From Epiperipatus broadwayi (lineage: Eukaryota > Onychophora > Udeonychophora > Euonychophora > Peripatidae): DNA of 64,000 bases. The stretch covers positions 1,065,501-1,129,500 of the forward strand of contig JAQFVV010000028.1 of NCBI GenBank assembly GCA_028023455.1, in the 5' to 3' direction. Below are positions 1 through 12,434 of this stretch, piece after piece. The first letter of the stretch is position 1, and each line of letters starts with the position of its first letter. Below the pieces are notes generated by a model that was given only the letters and a program-made list of their open reading frames with translations, ran no database searches and had not been told where the DNA came from. The position numbers were made by a program, and so were the translations under genes.

Positions 1-1440
1 ATATATATCTGGGAACTTATTGCATATATGTGTGGAGATGATAATCTGGACCATCTGATGATTGCTGGTTTAACATGAAATATATGTATTGGTTATTATT
101 TATCTTTTTGATATATGTGTTCTAGTGTATCAGTGATATAAGATAGAGTGGTGAGTGGTGTAAAAGTCTGTGCTCATATATCCTATATAACACTTCTTTT
201 GTAATTCTTTTGACATTAAAGGAATGCTTTGAAAAATTGTCTAGTAAACACACAAAAAAATAAGGTTCATTATTAAAATTTATTGTATTATTAGAATGGT
301 GTTGAGTGGGGAGGAAAAAAGGAATGGTAAATACCAATTACAATCATTAAGTGTCATTGTATAAGCATAGTATTCTATTGTGTAGTTAACCTTGAGTCAG
401 AAAACTTAAACAAATATTACAATTTCATTAATAAGATTGTATAACTTTTATATAATGTTTCCAACAACAGATGTTTTTTACTACCCTAGAGCCACCTACT
501 GTTAGCTTAGACAATCAATAGACACTAGACAATATAATGCTACAATACCCCTATTCCCAAACTATTTTCTGATTTTTGTGTTTTTCAGTGAGAACCAAGA
601 TTCAAATCTGAAATTAATGCACTTACACATTTCAAAGCATTTTTTTTACTCTTCTAACTTACGATTGACAAAAACAAAATCCTTTGATTGGAGATCATTG
701 GGAAATGGCACTGATAGTCTTTAAGCTTTTCTTTACTCTTGTGGCAATCTGCAGCACTATTTTGTTACTTTAGCATTCATTTTGAAAGTTTAAACAGTAC
801 TGATTTATCAATTAAGAAAAAAATCTGAAGTGAAATTACAAAAAATATAAACTCTATCCACTGGTTTAGAGTAATTGTGAGAGTAATTGTATACTCAATT
901 AGCAATCAACAAAAATATTTTTTTCTAGTTTTAAATATTCATGATTATTTTGATAAAATATTTATGTAGTAATAATTAAAAAAGAAATATTTGCATAATC
1001 TCATTTCATTTAATATTGGATGTGTTTAATTTTTAAAAATACAATTTAAGAAATTTGCAAAATTGGAGGTGTAATTGAGAATAATTTGGCAAATACAGTG
1101 GTAGGTAACTTTTGTAAAAAAAACCCCAGGAAATTTGGAGAAACAGAAGTACAATTGAGAATAATCTGCTACATATAGTAGTTGATTTCTGCAAAAGGAC
1201 AACTTAAAGAATTTGAAGAAATGAGACCAGGATTGGGAATAATCTGTTAAATTCAATGTAGATAAATTTTGTGACTTTTAAATAATTGTAAAGATAATTT
1301 TAGAACATAATTTCATAGCTAATTTAACAAATTTGTTAATTCACTTTTTCAAAAGACATTTGCAATAAATATGCAATGAAAAAAGGCATTAAACCATTAA
1401 ACATCACATGATCATTATTCTTTATGCTTACACAAGCTGT
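1..1440. other. AT-rich non-coding stretch
   Basis: No coding sequence can be defended here. Open frames are under 80 codons, low in complexity and not recognisable. The part near 1385-1445 resembles sequence that accompanies foldback family A elsewhere (a 'cacatgatcattattctttatg'-like stretch followed by 'cttacacaagctgttaatac'), so the end of this stretch may belong to the element that follows. The rest shows nothing I can name. Confidence 0.5.
120..205 (+). repeat. Degenerate tRNA-like short repeat
   Basis: The stretch 'gtgtatcagtgatataagat' followed by 'gagtgg' and 'aaaagtctgtgctca' matches the copies at 18790-18850 and 33990-34065, where the last part reads like a tRNA B box ('ctgtattcaaatccc'). 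I infer a decayed tRNA-derived SINE. This copy has lost the B-box consensus. Confidence 0.4.
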
Positions 1441-1449
1441 TAATACGGA

Positions 1450-1706
1450 GGCAAAACTCTCCATATAGTAATGCCACTCAATGCAAGCCAAAGATGGCTG
1501 CTAGAGGGTTGCATTAGATCCTAAGATCTAGGTGCAGTGCTCTCAGATTCAAAGCTCATCACTGATGAAAGCAACATGTTATAAATTAGTTTGAGGATAT
1601 TGGATGAGTAGGCACTAGATAGCAATTTTATGCACAAACTTTCTTGCATCCATTGATTAATCTGGCTTGCACTGAATGATATTACTGTATGGAGAATTTC
1701 ACCTCT
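1450..1706. repeat. Foldback element, family A (copy 1)
   Basis: The left arm at 1451-1490 ('ggcaaaactctccatatagt', then 'aatgccactcaatgcaagcc') is the inverse of the right arm at 1663-1706 ('ggcttgcactgaatg', 'actgtatggagaatttcacc'). The interior holds the family's second conserved block, with 'ctaagatctaggtgcagtgc' and 'ggatgagtaggcactagat'. The same modules recur near 22.9, 27.4, 31.2, 32.9, 37.6, 42.5, 45.5 and 61.2 kb. There is no coding capacity. It could be a MITE-like or foldback DNA transposon. I did not identify a target-site duplication. Confidence 0.7.
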
Positions 1707-2129
1707 GAAAAAAAAAATTGTTATTATCATGTATTTCAAATTATAAATTTTGTTCTATGTTTGCAAAATTTGAATGTAATTTTTAAAGATATTTTTCATT
1801 TATAAACTTGGAATTTCTAACAAATAAAGCCTACATTACTGAATTCTAATATAATATAAAGTTTTAATATTAAAATCAAATGTTGAATGTTTTCAAAAAT
1901 CACCACTAGGGGGAAAACATCCTACTGCTGAAACTATACTCCTCATGGCTCTAGAGTAGGATAAAGAGATTTGATATTGCATATATATATATAATATTAG
2001 AACATTTATAAATTGAAATATTATGCAAACATGTTAAGAGCAAATATTTTCTGAATGCCATACTTAAAAATTCAGAGATTCATGTGTCTGTCAAACAAAC
2101 AAATGAATCCCATTTTGATGGAGATCAAG

Positions 2130-2715
2130 TTTAGATAACATTTCTGTAGTATAATTTTCACTACACTAATCTCACCCAAAGTAGGGACTGGTTTTTATCA
2201 GATTTTAACAACTTATGGTAGGATGTAATCATAAACATATGACCAAAGACATTTGAAAAAGATGTATGATATCCAAAGTACCCAAATTGTGCTGAATCAG
2301 CATTATACATCCAAATAGTACAATTTAATTGATGTGTCAAACTTACTGCCTTTACAACTTTTACACAAATCGCGCTATATAAAATAATTGATTTATTTAC
2401 AAATCACTTGGTGGAAGTATATTCATATTTTTATTAGTCATTCCTTAGACTAGTGATTATCGAATTAATGAATAAATAAAAAATCTTTTTATAATATAAT
2501 TTTCACGTCACCACTCCCTCACAAGGTAGGGGCTGGTTTCTATTTACTTTTAACACTTTGTTATACCCTTTCCACAAGGAGTTCAAAGTGGATAAAAAAC
2601 AGTACCTCCCTACCTTGCGTGAGAATGGTGTATAAATTACACTACAGGAATATTATTCGTTAAGTGGATAATTTCTAGTCTAATGAACGACTAATAAAAG
2701 TTATTAAATTTAGAT
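2130..2715. repeat. Compound foldback region
   Basis: The arm at 2494-2560 ('ccctcacaaggtaggggctgg', shortened) is inverted at 2580-2655 ('cctccctaccttgcgtgag'). A third, direct copy of the arm lies at 2140-2215 ('ctcacccaaagtagggactg'). A second inverted pair surrounds the centre: 2430-2480 ('attagtcattccttagactag') against 2650-2700 ('ctagtctaatgaacgactaat'). Between the copies, at 2366-2395, lies the short tail motif 'tcgcgctatataaaataa', which is also found near 32.45, 49.5 and 49.85 kb. No coding sequence is present. Confidence 0.55.
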
Positions 2716-3404
2716 AACACTATCTATGAGAAAGAAATTTTTACTCATTGGAGATTTAAAAAAGGCTTATTGAAAGTAACCTAATTTCAGCGTTGTCTAA
2801 ACTTGTCTCTACTATAATTTCTTGGAAGCAGCATGGGGCATATATTGTTTGATTGACATTTGTGAGATTTTAACATTAGTGCAACGATTGGAGAAACTTC
2901 ACTTTTGATATATACAAATGTCTGTGGGTATTTAAATTCAAAAACTTTAAACTTTTTTCTTGAAAAAGTAAGATTAGTTGGATGGCTTAAGAAAGACAAT
3001 TATTCAAAAGATAAAAGTCTGGTTCCACATGAAATCTTTTTTTGCCTTAAATGAGTTAAAATCTGAATAGGTAAATCAAAATAACTGTTTATCTACCATA
3101 AATTTAAATGAAGTTTCTTCACATCAAACAGAAGATCTTTAAATTTTTAATATAACATTTTTTCAAACTTAAACTCAAGCTTTAAAACTGACCAACTCTC
3201 GAGAAAGCTGATCAAACGGATTTAATTCAGATTTTAGATGTTAAGATCAAAGTCACAAATCACTGCTTCGCTTTTTCCCAGAGGTTAAGGCTTACCGAAT
3301 CCAACAAGCCAAATATTAAACTAACAAGTATGAATTCAGAGGGGATTAACCCGCAAATTAAAAAAAAAGGTTATACACACAAACTGATGTACATTTATTA
3401 TGCC

Positions 3405-3505
3405 AAAGCATCGGCCGGGAAGCGAACCCGCGACAACCGTCTGCAAGCAACTGCTTGCTTGCAAGGTTGCTGCGCTGACCTCTCGTCTACCGACACTTGA
3501 CAACA
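3405..3505 (-). repeat. tRNA-Val-like SINE, minus orientation
   Basis: Read on the minus strand it contains 'cgcgggttcgcttcccgg', a near-consensus pol III B box. Upstream lie an A-box-like 'tagacgagaggtcagcg' and a ctgc-rich anticodon-arm region. Related plus-strand copies are at 9335-9440 and 54760-54850. It is a SINE rather than a tRNA gene: the cloverleaf is distorted and a duplicated 'ttgcaagc' sits in the anticodon region. Confidence 0.55.
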
Positions 3506-3589
3506 AACAATATGTTTTAACAGATCAGTTATAAAAACGTCAAAAGATTACCATTTCTAGGCTAGAATATCGTTTCGGACTGCGGATAG

Positions 3590-3875
3590 GATGGGCAGAA
3601 AACACGTTGATATCACTGACATAGTTAAGAGAATTAAAAGACTGACATAGAGTTAGACTGACTGTTTTTCTAGAAGAGATAATAATAAAAGTACAGTTAC
3701 AGTTTTAAAATAGATCTCAACAGATTGTAAAAGACTCAGAAGAAGATCACATGTGAGATAGATAGATGATATAAGAGGGTTTGCTGCTGCGTTGTAGAGA
3801 AGAGAGACTAAGAATCAGAGAAATTGAATTAGACTCTGAGATCTTCATCCTGATCAAAAATGATTACGATGATGT
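3590..3875 (+). pseudogene. RTE-type LINE remnant, C-terminal part
   Basis: This is a heavily mutated stretch of the same C-terminal coding region as the element at 9.5-12.4 kb. It keeps recognisable DNA blocks such as 'attaaaagactga', 'agattgtaaaagactcagaa', 'gatcacatgtgagatagatag', 'gttgtagagaagagag' and 'atcttcatcctg', followed by GAT-rich sequence. Many stops and frameshifts interrupt it. It is 5'-truncated and clearly older than the 9.5-kb copy. Confidence 0.75.
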
Positions 3876-4611
3876 CATGAAAGCCAGCAATACATGATGA
3901 CTTTTATGTCTGACAGTTTTCCAACTTTGATTTTAAAAATATATATTTAAGAATCCACATCTTTATAACACAATTGTATTTGGAGACAACAACAATAATA
4001 ATGATAATAATGATGATGATAATAAGTTAGTTAATTTTTTAAATTTTCTATAGTGTTTGAAATATATATTATATGATAACCTGGATACAATACATATTGG
4101 TTACTTTGATAATCATGGATTAGAACAGAGGTTGTCAATCATTTTGATCCACATACTTCTTTGGCTTTTTAATAAATTATTCAGTAATCTCTATTCATTA
4201 TAATAAGAATTAAGCAGTTGGTGTATGCGACATGCTATACATCATGTACATGTGCAGGAAGTCAATATGCCATTGGGCCAGGTATCACAGATGACTCTTT
4301 GAAACTCACATCAATCTAGCAATTTTACTAGCTATCTTGAATCTTAATTGGGCATTTTGGGTTATCAAAGCCTGCAGTAAGAAAAAAGTCTATGAAACTT
4401 CTCTGTGTCCATGTCTGAAAAAAGACCTGAAATGTTGCTCACGTGACTGACAGACAATATCAACACGGAATAGCTCATAAATGTTGATAACATTACAATT
4501 TTGGGAATATTTTAATACCATATAATACTCATTTACCTGATATTCGCCATACCCACAGAATGAGCTTCCTGTACTCTCTGAGGTTACAGGCATTCAGATT
4601 GGGAACCCATG

Positions 4612-5205
4612 AGTTAGAAGAAGTTAATGGTTACAAATACCTGATCAGAATATTAATATAGATAGAACTTTATGAAAAAAAATAATGATAGAATTAAATG
4701 TGAATAAAGTGCTTTTGGTACAAATAACTGGGTATTAAAAGAAAATGTGTCTTTGATTTGAAAAAAAGTTTTATAATAAATATTATGGATGTGAGATTTG
4801 GACACTTGACAGAGAAGCAATACAAAAACTTCAGACCATTCAACAAAGTATGAAAGATTAGGTGAGGATTATTAAGAAAAGAATGAACATGAAATATGAC
4901 AGAAGAACCAGGTACCCATAGACTCCATTGAAAGAATTAAAGAGACTGAATAGTTCTGGACTGGGCACATTGCTAGAAAAGATAATAGTTTGACAATTGA
5001 AATCTTAAAACGGGATTCAAAAAATTATATAACACCTAGAAAGTGACCACATGTGAGATGGATGGTTGAAATGAAGAAATTTGTTGGTTTGATGTGTGTG
5101 GGGGGGGGGGAGAGACTATGGATCAAAGTAATTGGATGAAATTTAAATAAATCTTCATTTTACAATGGATTTATAAAGCTTTGACCCTGAGGATGATTAG
5201 CATTA
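4612..5205 (+). pseudogene. RTE-type LINE remnant, RT thumb to 3' end
   Basis: Blocks corresponding to the region after the RT active site can be followed in order: the equivalent of VNSYKYLGQI ('gttaatggttacaaatacct'), GSETWTL ('gatgtgagatttggacactt'), the RAIQRLQT block ('agaagcaatacaaaaacttc'), the HIARRDDN equivalent and the RPHMRWMD equivalent ('gaccacatgtgagatggatg'). It ends close to a GATGATTA tail. Frameshifts and stops are frequent. An 11-base G run lies near 5101-5111. Dead copy. Confidence 0.75.
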
Positions 5206-5399
5206 CCATAGGATAAAATTTATACAACTAATATTTTTTATAGTATAGTTTTAATTATATTTTTAAAAAATTAGTTTATCAAACGATAAAATGTTTGTTC
5301 CTTGTCTCTTATTAATATCAGATGTAATGGTCTGGGATAAATAGTTTACCAATCTATGATGCAATATTTTTTTTTTTTGCATTATGATATTAAGAAAGA

Positions 5400-5885
5400 A
5401 AATATTTTGTAGATCTCTGAAGAGAGAATTAAGGAAATGATTAATTAAATGCTATGTATAGAGTATACTGTTATATAATGTGATCAATGAATAAAAAAAA
5501 TTATGAACATACTGAAACCCTTTGAAATGTAGTCATAGAGAAGGATGAAAAAAAATTGTTGGAAATAACAAATGAAGAAGTTTTGAAAAGAGTAATTGAA
5601 AAAAAAAAATTGATTGAGGACAGTAAAGATAGGAGGATAAACTGGACTGGGCATATTTTAAAAAAGAAAAAATAGTTTAATGAAAGATGTTTTGAAGAAA
5701 ATGGTAAGTGCAAACAAAAAGAAGAGATAAAAATGTTGGATCTTTCTGGATGATATAAAAGATGGGAATCAATAAATTCAATTGAAGAGCAGGACAATAA
5801 AGAGGACAGAATAAAGAAATAGATGAATTTGTGATATGACTGCTCTCTGGACCATAGGACAGAATACTATTGATTGATGATACAA
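5400..5885 (+). pseudogene. Second non-LTR retrotransposon family, 3' remnant
   Basis: This differs from the RTE copies. The plus strand shows the decayed C-terminal region typical of many invertebrate LINE polyproteins: an 'ETFE' block ('gaaaccctttgaaatg'), then 'NEEVLKRV' ('aatgaagaagttttgaaaag'), 'NWTGHI' ('aactggactgggcatatt'), 'LMKDVLK' ('ttaatgaaagatgttttgaag'), a basic KKKR block, 'MLDLSG*YKRWES', and an end resembling 'YDCSLDHRTEYY' ('tatgactgctctctggac'). Homologous remnants are at 44765-44965 and 52440-52945. I cannot assign the clade. Confidence 0.65.
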
Positions 5886-6169
5886 ACAATAAGGGCATGG
5901 CCATCTTGTCTTCATATTCAAATTTTGTATGAGAACACATCTTCAGATGATTTTTAATAGTGTTAGTAATGATTTTCAAACAAGAAAAAAATGAGTATGA
6001 TTAACTAACATTACAACTAGCCGCAAAATAATGAAGAAAATTTCCAAGCGATAGATAGCAGTACTTTGTAAGGATTATGAGAAAGTTGCTGACTAAACTC
6101 AAACATGTTAACATACATAGTAGTAATGACCTATCCTTTGAGAGAGAATGTTTTTCCCCTCTTAATTAT
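5886..6169. other. Non-coding, nothing recognised
   Basis: AT-rich sequence after the LINE remnant. I see no repeat or coding feature here. Confidence 0.4.
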
Positions 6170-8340
6170 ATATATTATAACGATCCAAACAAAGTGGGAG
6201 ATCGCATCGCACCGCACCGCACTACCAAAGGGCGCCATCTAGGCATTTGAGCCTAGAAAAATTTATAAAGTAGGCAGATACGCGCTGTTAGGATTCCACT
6301 TTATTTACATATTTAGATCGTTAGCCCATTGTCACTAGCTCAGCGGAGACGCAGAGATAAAAATCTATAAATTTTATATCTTAAATATAAAAGAATAAAA
6401 TAATAAAAGCCACTGCCAGAAATTAACACAGAAAAATATTTATTTACGCACATATAAAATCATTTTAAATTCGAGGAATAAGTTTAACATTTAGATTTTT
6501 ATCTTAATTTTTAATTTTACATTTAAAATAGCTTGCTATAATGTTTAATATTTTATTTAGAGGGTCGAGTATGAATGGACTACACAGGTCTGCATTTGAA
6601 AAGAAAATATTCTTCCCTGATTTAACCTTAGGCAACAGATTTCGCAATCAACTGGCGCCAATCCATCTGATACATTCATGTATTCAATGTAGCATGATAC
6701 GACAACACAAAATACTATATTGTCAGGAATGTACATCTGAACAATAAGTAGAAATTGAGAAAACATTGACTCTCCACCAACAGGAATGTGACATCTGTGG
6801 GCAAGTAGATCAATAAACTAAAAACTCCATAGGAATGGACTGCGGTCTTCTGCCGACTTACAAACCCATCCATAGGCAAACAGAGGGTGTGTGGCGTATA
6901 TCTATAATCCTGCCCGTAGCGGATCTCATACTACATCTACTAATTACACAAATATATCCAATCCATTGAACCAATCCAACTACGAAATGAATAACCTAAG
7001 ATTACCCTCCCTTAATACAACTTTACAAAACTATATAGCCATTCGCGCCCGACTTAATTTTAACATTTATATACGTTCGCACAGATTTATTTAAAAATGT
7101 TGGGTATAGATCGATTACACAGATTCCACGGTCAAAAACATTTCAAAATAAACATAAACGATCAAAATACAAAATTATTGATACCGACAATCGCAGAGGG
7201 AAACTTATAAGTAACCCAATAGTATTCACCATAAGATACTTGCGTTGTCACCAATAACTTAAAAGACATCCGAATAAATACATTTTAGATACTCACCGTA
7301 AGGTATCATTATTTATCGAATGTCTATATATTTTGATCAAATATGAAAACCAAAATCTAATTAACCGCAAACGAATCCATGCAAGCGTCTATAGACAACT
7401 TAAATGTAATGCATTTAATAATTTCTACAATAAAATATTACTACACATAAAAATATTAAAAGGGAAATGATTCTTTTAACAATCGGGAAAGATATAAAAT
7501 TAACCATTATTAATTTGATTTAAAACTTACAAAAGTCAGATAAGAGTCCATTTTAAATAAGTCGGCTTGTTTATTAATTTGTTTAACTTGACGAAAGTTC
7601 TTGATTGATTTTAAGAATTGTTCATTTCCTATAGCTTACGGTAGCAGAACTCCCGGTTCTGGTGTCAATGTCCACGGAGTCTTTAATTGAAAGATCGATC
7701 TAATGTTCAGGAGGTGGCATTTTCTGGTTCATGGTATCAGTCATTCCATTTCAGAGATAAGTGAGAGAGAGCGATAAAGCACGTCTTTATCGCTCGTCTC
7801 ACCCAACCAAGTTGAAAAAGCTTCTTGAACTCAATATTTTTTTTTTTATATCATCCACAAGGATTTACTGAACAAAACGTCACTGCTCTGTTTTTTCGCC
7901 ATGGTCCGAGCCAAGGCTTAGTGCTTCCATTTGTCAAGCTAAAATTTCTTTCTTTTCTTATCTAACTTTCCATCTGACTTTTTAATTAAACAGCTTTTAG
8001 ATAATTAATAAACAATCATTTCCTTTTATAGATTACAGGAATTAATTAATACCTGTTTTTATTTTAACTTACGTTATTTTTTTATTAAAATATTTTTATA
8101 TTTCAATCTTGTATTTTTTTATTTAAAAAAAATACATTCAAATACTTTTTTTTTTTTTGTTTATGAAAAAAAAATATTTTTAAAGTTTAACATCTGTGCG
8201 AATATATATATTTAACAATGTTTTAATTTTAGCGTTTAGTTTTTTACTTTTATTTGCGAACTTTTAAGTTTTTATTTTAAATTAATGTAACGACATATTT
8301 ATATATCGTTACAATATATATATATATATGTTTGTAATTT
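6170..8340. other. Unexplained segment with elevated CpG
   Basis: The base texture changes abruptly near 6180 ('gatcgcatcgcaccgcaccg'). CpG-containing words are far more frequent through about 7800 than in neighbouring DNA, which suggests a younger insertion or a different origin. It contains a small open frame at 6541-6747 that ends in a C-x2-C pair (6721-6732). A second in-frame C-x2-C pair lies 22 codons later (6787-6798), beyond a stop. A second open frame is at 6891-7094. Neither product is recognisable. A GC-rich hairpin lies at 7769-7795. Alternatives are a decayed transposon or an integrated element. I cannot choose between them. Confidence 0.35.
7769..7795. other. Perfect 11-bp hairpin
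   Basis: 'gagcgataaag', loop 'cacgt', then 'ctttatcgctc'. The stem is perfect, and imperfect pairing (gagaga/tctc) continues outward. It stands out in AT-rich DNA, but its function is unknown. Confidence 0.6.
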
Positions 8341-8719
8341 TGTGATTTAGTGCATTGGTAGAAAGGAAGACTTCTTCCAAGTCTGTTAATTGTTGCTCTG
8401 CTCTAACATTTTCAGAATTGTGAGTAATAAAGCAGTCTTATCATTTATTTAGAATTTTAAATAACATCTTAGGTAGAACAAGCTTCGTTATAAAATTTTT
8501 TAGAGTATAAGGAATTTTCAGAATATGACAAATTCTTAATAAAAATAAAATGGTTTGTCAGCCAGCAAGTCGTATAGCACTTGATTATTTGAAGCAACAG
8601 AGTTTGAGTTGTAACCTGTGGAGCTTTAGATACTTAATGCAATAGGTGGGTGATAATGACTAAGTTCCATCATTTTCTATATTACTATTGCCTACTTATC
8701 TGACTTACTTTTAGACAAA

Positions 8720-8890
8720 ATTAAATCTAACTACAAAGGGTAGTTCATTGATATAACTAGTATTTGAAAATTTCATCAATCCATTGAATACATAATTGTT
8801 GGTGTTATATTGATCATAATTTATAAATTTATATTTGGTTATTTATTTATAAGGATATCAGTTACCGTCTAGCAATTTTATATTATCTTG
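8720..8890 (+). repeat. Degenerate dispersed repeat, also at 12660-12830 and 12990-13065
   Basis: The series 'tccattgaatacataattgtt', 'gtgttatattgatcataatt', 'atatttggttatttatttat' recurs downstream of the RTE element as 'tgtctacataattgttagta', 'ctatattaattattagttat', 'atattttgttatttattt', and again around 13020-13060. The RTE copy therefore lies between relatives of one AT-rich repeat and probably inserted into a pre-existing repeat cluster. Confidence 0.4.
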
Positions 8891-9334
8891 AAATAACACT
8901 TCTTTTAATTCACAGGATTGATTTACACCAGACAGCATATGAATAGTCTATATACCTATAATTCTATTTCAATCTATTGGTAAATACTTCCAAATGAATG
9001 GTAAAGATTACACATTTTAGTTTTTATTTTTATTAATAGATGGCAGAAGTTGTCAGCAAAATATAAGGCTTTATAGTTCAAAGGTTAAGTTGCAAATCTC
9101 AATTTACATAAAATGGCAGCACTTGTTTATATTTTCTACATTAAACAGAAAAATATATAAATAATATCTTTTTGTTTTCAGGTAGTCTTCAATAATTTTA
9201 AAAATGCTACCATTTAATAAAAATAAAATATATTTATTTTTATAGTTATATAATATTTTTAGAAGAATTTAAACTTTTGTCAGTGGAAAAGAAAAAAAAA
9301 TTATTCTTGTTAACATAAAGAATGATATTTGTTG

Positions 9335-9440
9335 TCAGGTGTTGGTGATAGAGTGGTCAGCACAGCTGCCTTACAAGCAGTTGTCCTGGGTTAGTGGGTT
9401 CACTTCCTGGCTGATGCTACACCACATGAAAAAAAGAGTG
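9335..9440 (+). repeat. tRNA-Val(TAC)-like SINE
   Basis: 'ggtgatagagtggtcagcac' acts as an A-box-like region. 'ctgccttacaagcag' folds as an anticodon arm with loop CTTACAA (anticodon TAC). 'gtgggttcacttcctgg' is a B-box-like region. The D and T arms are imperfect, so this is a SINE head rather than a functional tRNA gene. It is closely related to 54760-54850 and, inverted, to 3405-3505. Confidence 0.6.
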
Positions 9441-9525
9441 ATATTTGCTTTTATTTTTTATCTTTTTAAATAAATTTATGACTTTTACAATTTTTTCATT
9501 ATTTTAATTAAGTTACAAATTAATT

Positions 9526-12434
9526 GGTGGCCGAAGGCGGAGGGTGCTAAGAATCCCCTGATCGCGGACCCAGGCTGCCATTTGATGACGACTTTTTATT
9601 TAGGTACTTACAACTGCAGATCACTTTCAAGTGAAGGAAGATTGCAAGAATTAGAAGAAGAACTGTCTTATATTAAATGGGACATTATTCGACTTTGTGA
9701 AGTTAGAAGAAAAGGAGAAGAAACAATTGATTTAAAAAGTGGACATATACTCTATTATAAAGGCACACATATTGGAAATACAAGTGGAGTAGGATTCATT
9801 ATAAATAAAAAGTGGAAGAACAATATTGTGGAGATTGATGGTGTATCAGACAGAGTAGCAATATTAGTTATACAACTTAATAGCAGATACCAAATGCAGA
9901 TAATTCAGGTTTATGCCCCAACAAGTTCTCATAGTGATGAAGTAGTAGAAGATTTTTATATGGATGTACAAAAGGCTTTTGATCAGAGTAAACACCATTT
10001 TAAAATTGTTATGGGAGACTTTAATGCTAGAATTGGTAGACAAATGAAAGATGAAATTGCTGTAGGTAATTTTGGTTATGGTAATAGAAATGAGAGAGGA
10101 CATAGACTTGTGGAGTTTGCAGAAAAAGAAAAACTTTATATTATGAATTCATTTTTTGAGAAAAATGTTAAAAGGAAATGGACATGGAAGCATCCAAATG
10201 AAGGTACAGCAGAATTGGATTATATTTTGACTAACAGAAAATACATATTTCAAGATTGTAATGTTCTTAATAAATTTAACACAGAAAGTGATCATCGATT
10301 AGTAAGGTGTAAGTTACGTGTTAATGTAAAACTAGAAAGACAAAAATTATTAAGAAAAACAATATTTACAGTTGATATTCCTAATCTTCAGAAACATTCT
10401 AATGAATTTAAATTAGAACTTACAAATAGGTTTCAAGTGTTAAGAGATTTTGAACATGATACAGATTTGAATGAAATTAATATGAAAATAACTGATACAC
10501 TTTTAAAAACTGCAACAAACATAGCTGGTAGAAAAAAGCAGTAATTGACTAATAAAATTTCTACTGAGACTAGAGAATTTATGAAGAAAAGAAGGAATAT
10601 GAAGATATACGAAAATGATGTATTAAAAAGAATTGAATATCTCAAATTTTGTAAAATGGTACGGAAAAAAGTTGAAAATGATATAAGAAAGTATAACTGT
10701 GAAATAGCAAGGAAAGCTGTAGAAGAAAATAAAAGTCTCAAAAATGTTAAACAACATTTTGGTATTGGTAGGAAATTTATATCTGCAATAAGAAAAAAAG
10801 ATGGAATTATTACTAAAAAGAGAGATGACATCATGAAATTGGTAGAAGATTTTTATCAAGAATTATATAGTAATAAAGAACAAGTACCTCCTATATCTAT
10901 TACATCTTCCGAATTGCCCAGAATTTTAAATGAAGAAGTGAGACATGCAATTAAGTGTATGAAGAAAGGAAAGACTCCAGGAAATGATGGAATTATAATT
11001 GATATATTAAAAGAAGCAGGTGAAGAAATAGAAACAATTTTAGCAAAGTTATATACCAAATGTCTAAATGATAAAGATGTACCGGAAGATTGGAAGAATG
11101 CAGTAATAATATTAATATTTAAAAAAGGTGATAAAGAAGATATTAGAAATTACAGACCTATCAGCCTTTTATCAGTTTTATATAAAATTTTTACCAAGAT
11201 AATTACAACTCGTCTACAGAGAACTTTGGATTTCCACCAACCAAGAGAACAAGCGGGTTTTTAAAAGTGGTTTTAGTACAATAGATCATATCCAGGTATT
11301 GAGAGAAGTCATAGAAAGGACAAACGAATATGAGTTGTCATTATGTTTTGGATTTGTAGATTATGAAAAGGCATTCGATTCTATACACATTTCTTCAGTG
11401 ATTAAAGCATTGGATCATCAAGGTATAGATCCAGGATATTGTCATATTTTAAAGAATATTTATAAAAATGCAACAGCAACAATTAGATTACATAATGATA
11501 CTGGAAAAATCAACATTGAGAAAGGTGTAAGACAAGGTGACTCCATATCTCCAAAACTCTTTACAGCAGTGCTGCAAGAAGTATTTTGTGGATTAAAATG
11601 GGAAACTAAAGGAGTGAAAGTAAATGGAGAGTATTTAAGTCATTTAGATTTCGCAGATGATGTAGTTGTTTTTGCAAATAATACTTCAGAGCTGCAGGAA
11701 ATGTTGCAGGAGTTAGCAGATGAAAGTAGAAAAGTAGGACTAAAGATAAATGTTAAAAAGACTAAAGTAATGTTTAATCGATTTGCTCAAAATATGAAAA
11801 TAAAGATTGATTATGAAGAATTAGAAAAAGTTAACAGTTACAAATACCTTGGTCAGATTATTAATACAGATGGAAACATAATGGAGGAAATTAATCATAG
11901 AATTAAACTTGGTTGGAGTGCTTTTGGTAGAAATAACTTGATACTAAAAGGAAATATGCCTATGTGTTTGAAAAGGATGGTTTTTAACAAATGTGTTTTA
12001 CCAGTTCTTACTTATGGATCTGAGACTTGGACACTTAATAGAAGAGCAATACAGAGACTTCAGACCACTCAAAGGAGTATGGAGAGATGTATGTTGGGAG
12101 TAACAAGAAGAGATCGAAAACGCAATGTATGGGTAAGACAACAAACAGGTGTTACTGACCTTATTGAAAAAATTAAAAGATTGAAATGGAGTTGGGATGG
12201 ACATATTGCTAGAAGAGATGATAATAGATGGACAATTGAAATTTTAAACTGGATTCCAAGAGATTGTAAAAGACCCAGAAAGAGACCACATATGAGATGG
12301 ATGGACGAAATAAGAAAATGTGCAGGGGTGTTGTGGAGAAGAGAAGCTAAAGATTGGAGAAGATGGATTAAACTTGGAGAGACCTTCATCCTGCAGTGGA
12401 TTGATAATGTTGATGATGATGATGATGATGATGA
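9526..12434 (+). mobile_element. Near full-length RTE-clade LINE
   Basis: It opens with a GC-rich 5' leader ('ggtggccgaaggcgg') about 60 bp before the ORF. One long reading frame encodes endonuclease then reverse transcriptase. It ends directly in a (GAT)n tract at about 12411-12434 without poly(A), a 3' end typical of RTE-type elements. A single ORF without a separate gag-like ORF1 also fits RTE. Further remnants in this window lie at 3.6, 4.6, 25.5, 38.6, 41.3 (minus) and 54.9 kb (minus). I could not find a convincing target-site duplication, so the true 5' boundary may lie slightly upstream. Confidence 0.85.

Noticed and set aside
8286-8313. 'tgtaacga' and 'tcgttaca' as LTR-like TG..CA ends
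   Set aside because: They are only 12 bp apart and form a small palindrome. I found no second LTR or direct repeat.
9340-9420. Possible tRNA-Val gene
   Set aside because: The anticodon arm is plausible, but D and T arms have mismatches and related copies occur at 3.4 and 54.8 kb. It is a SINE head.
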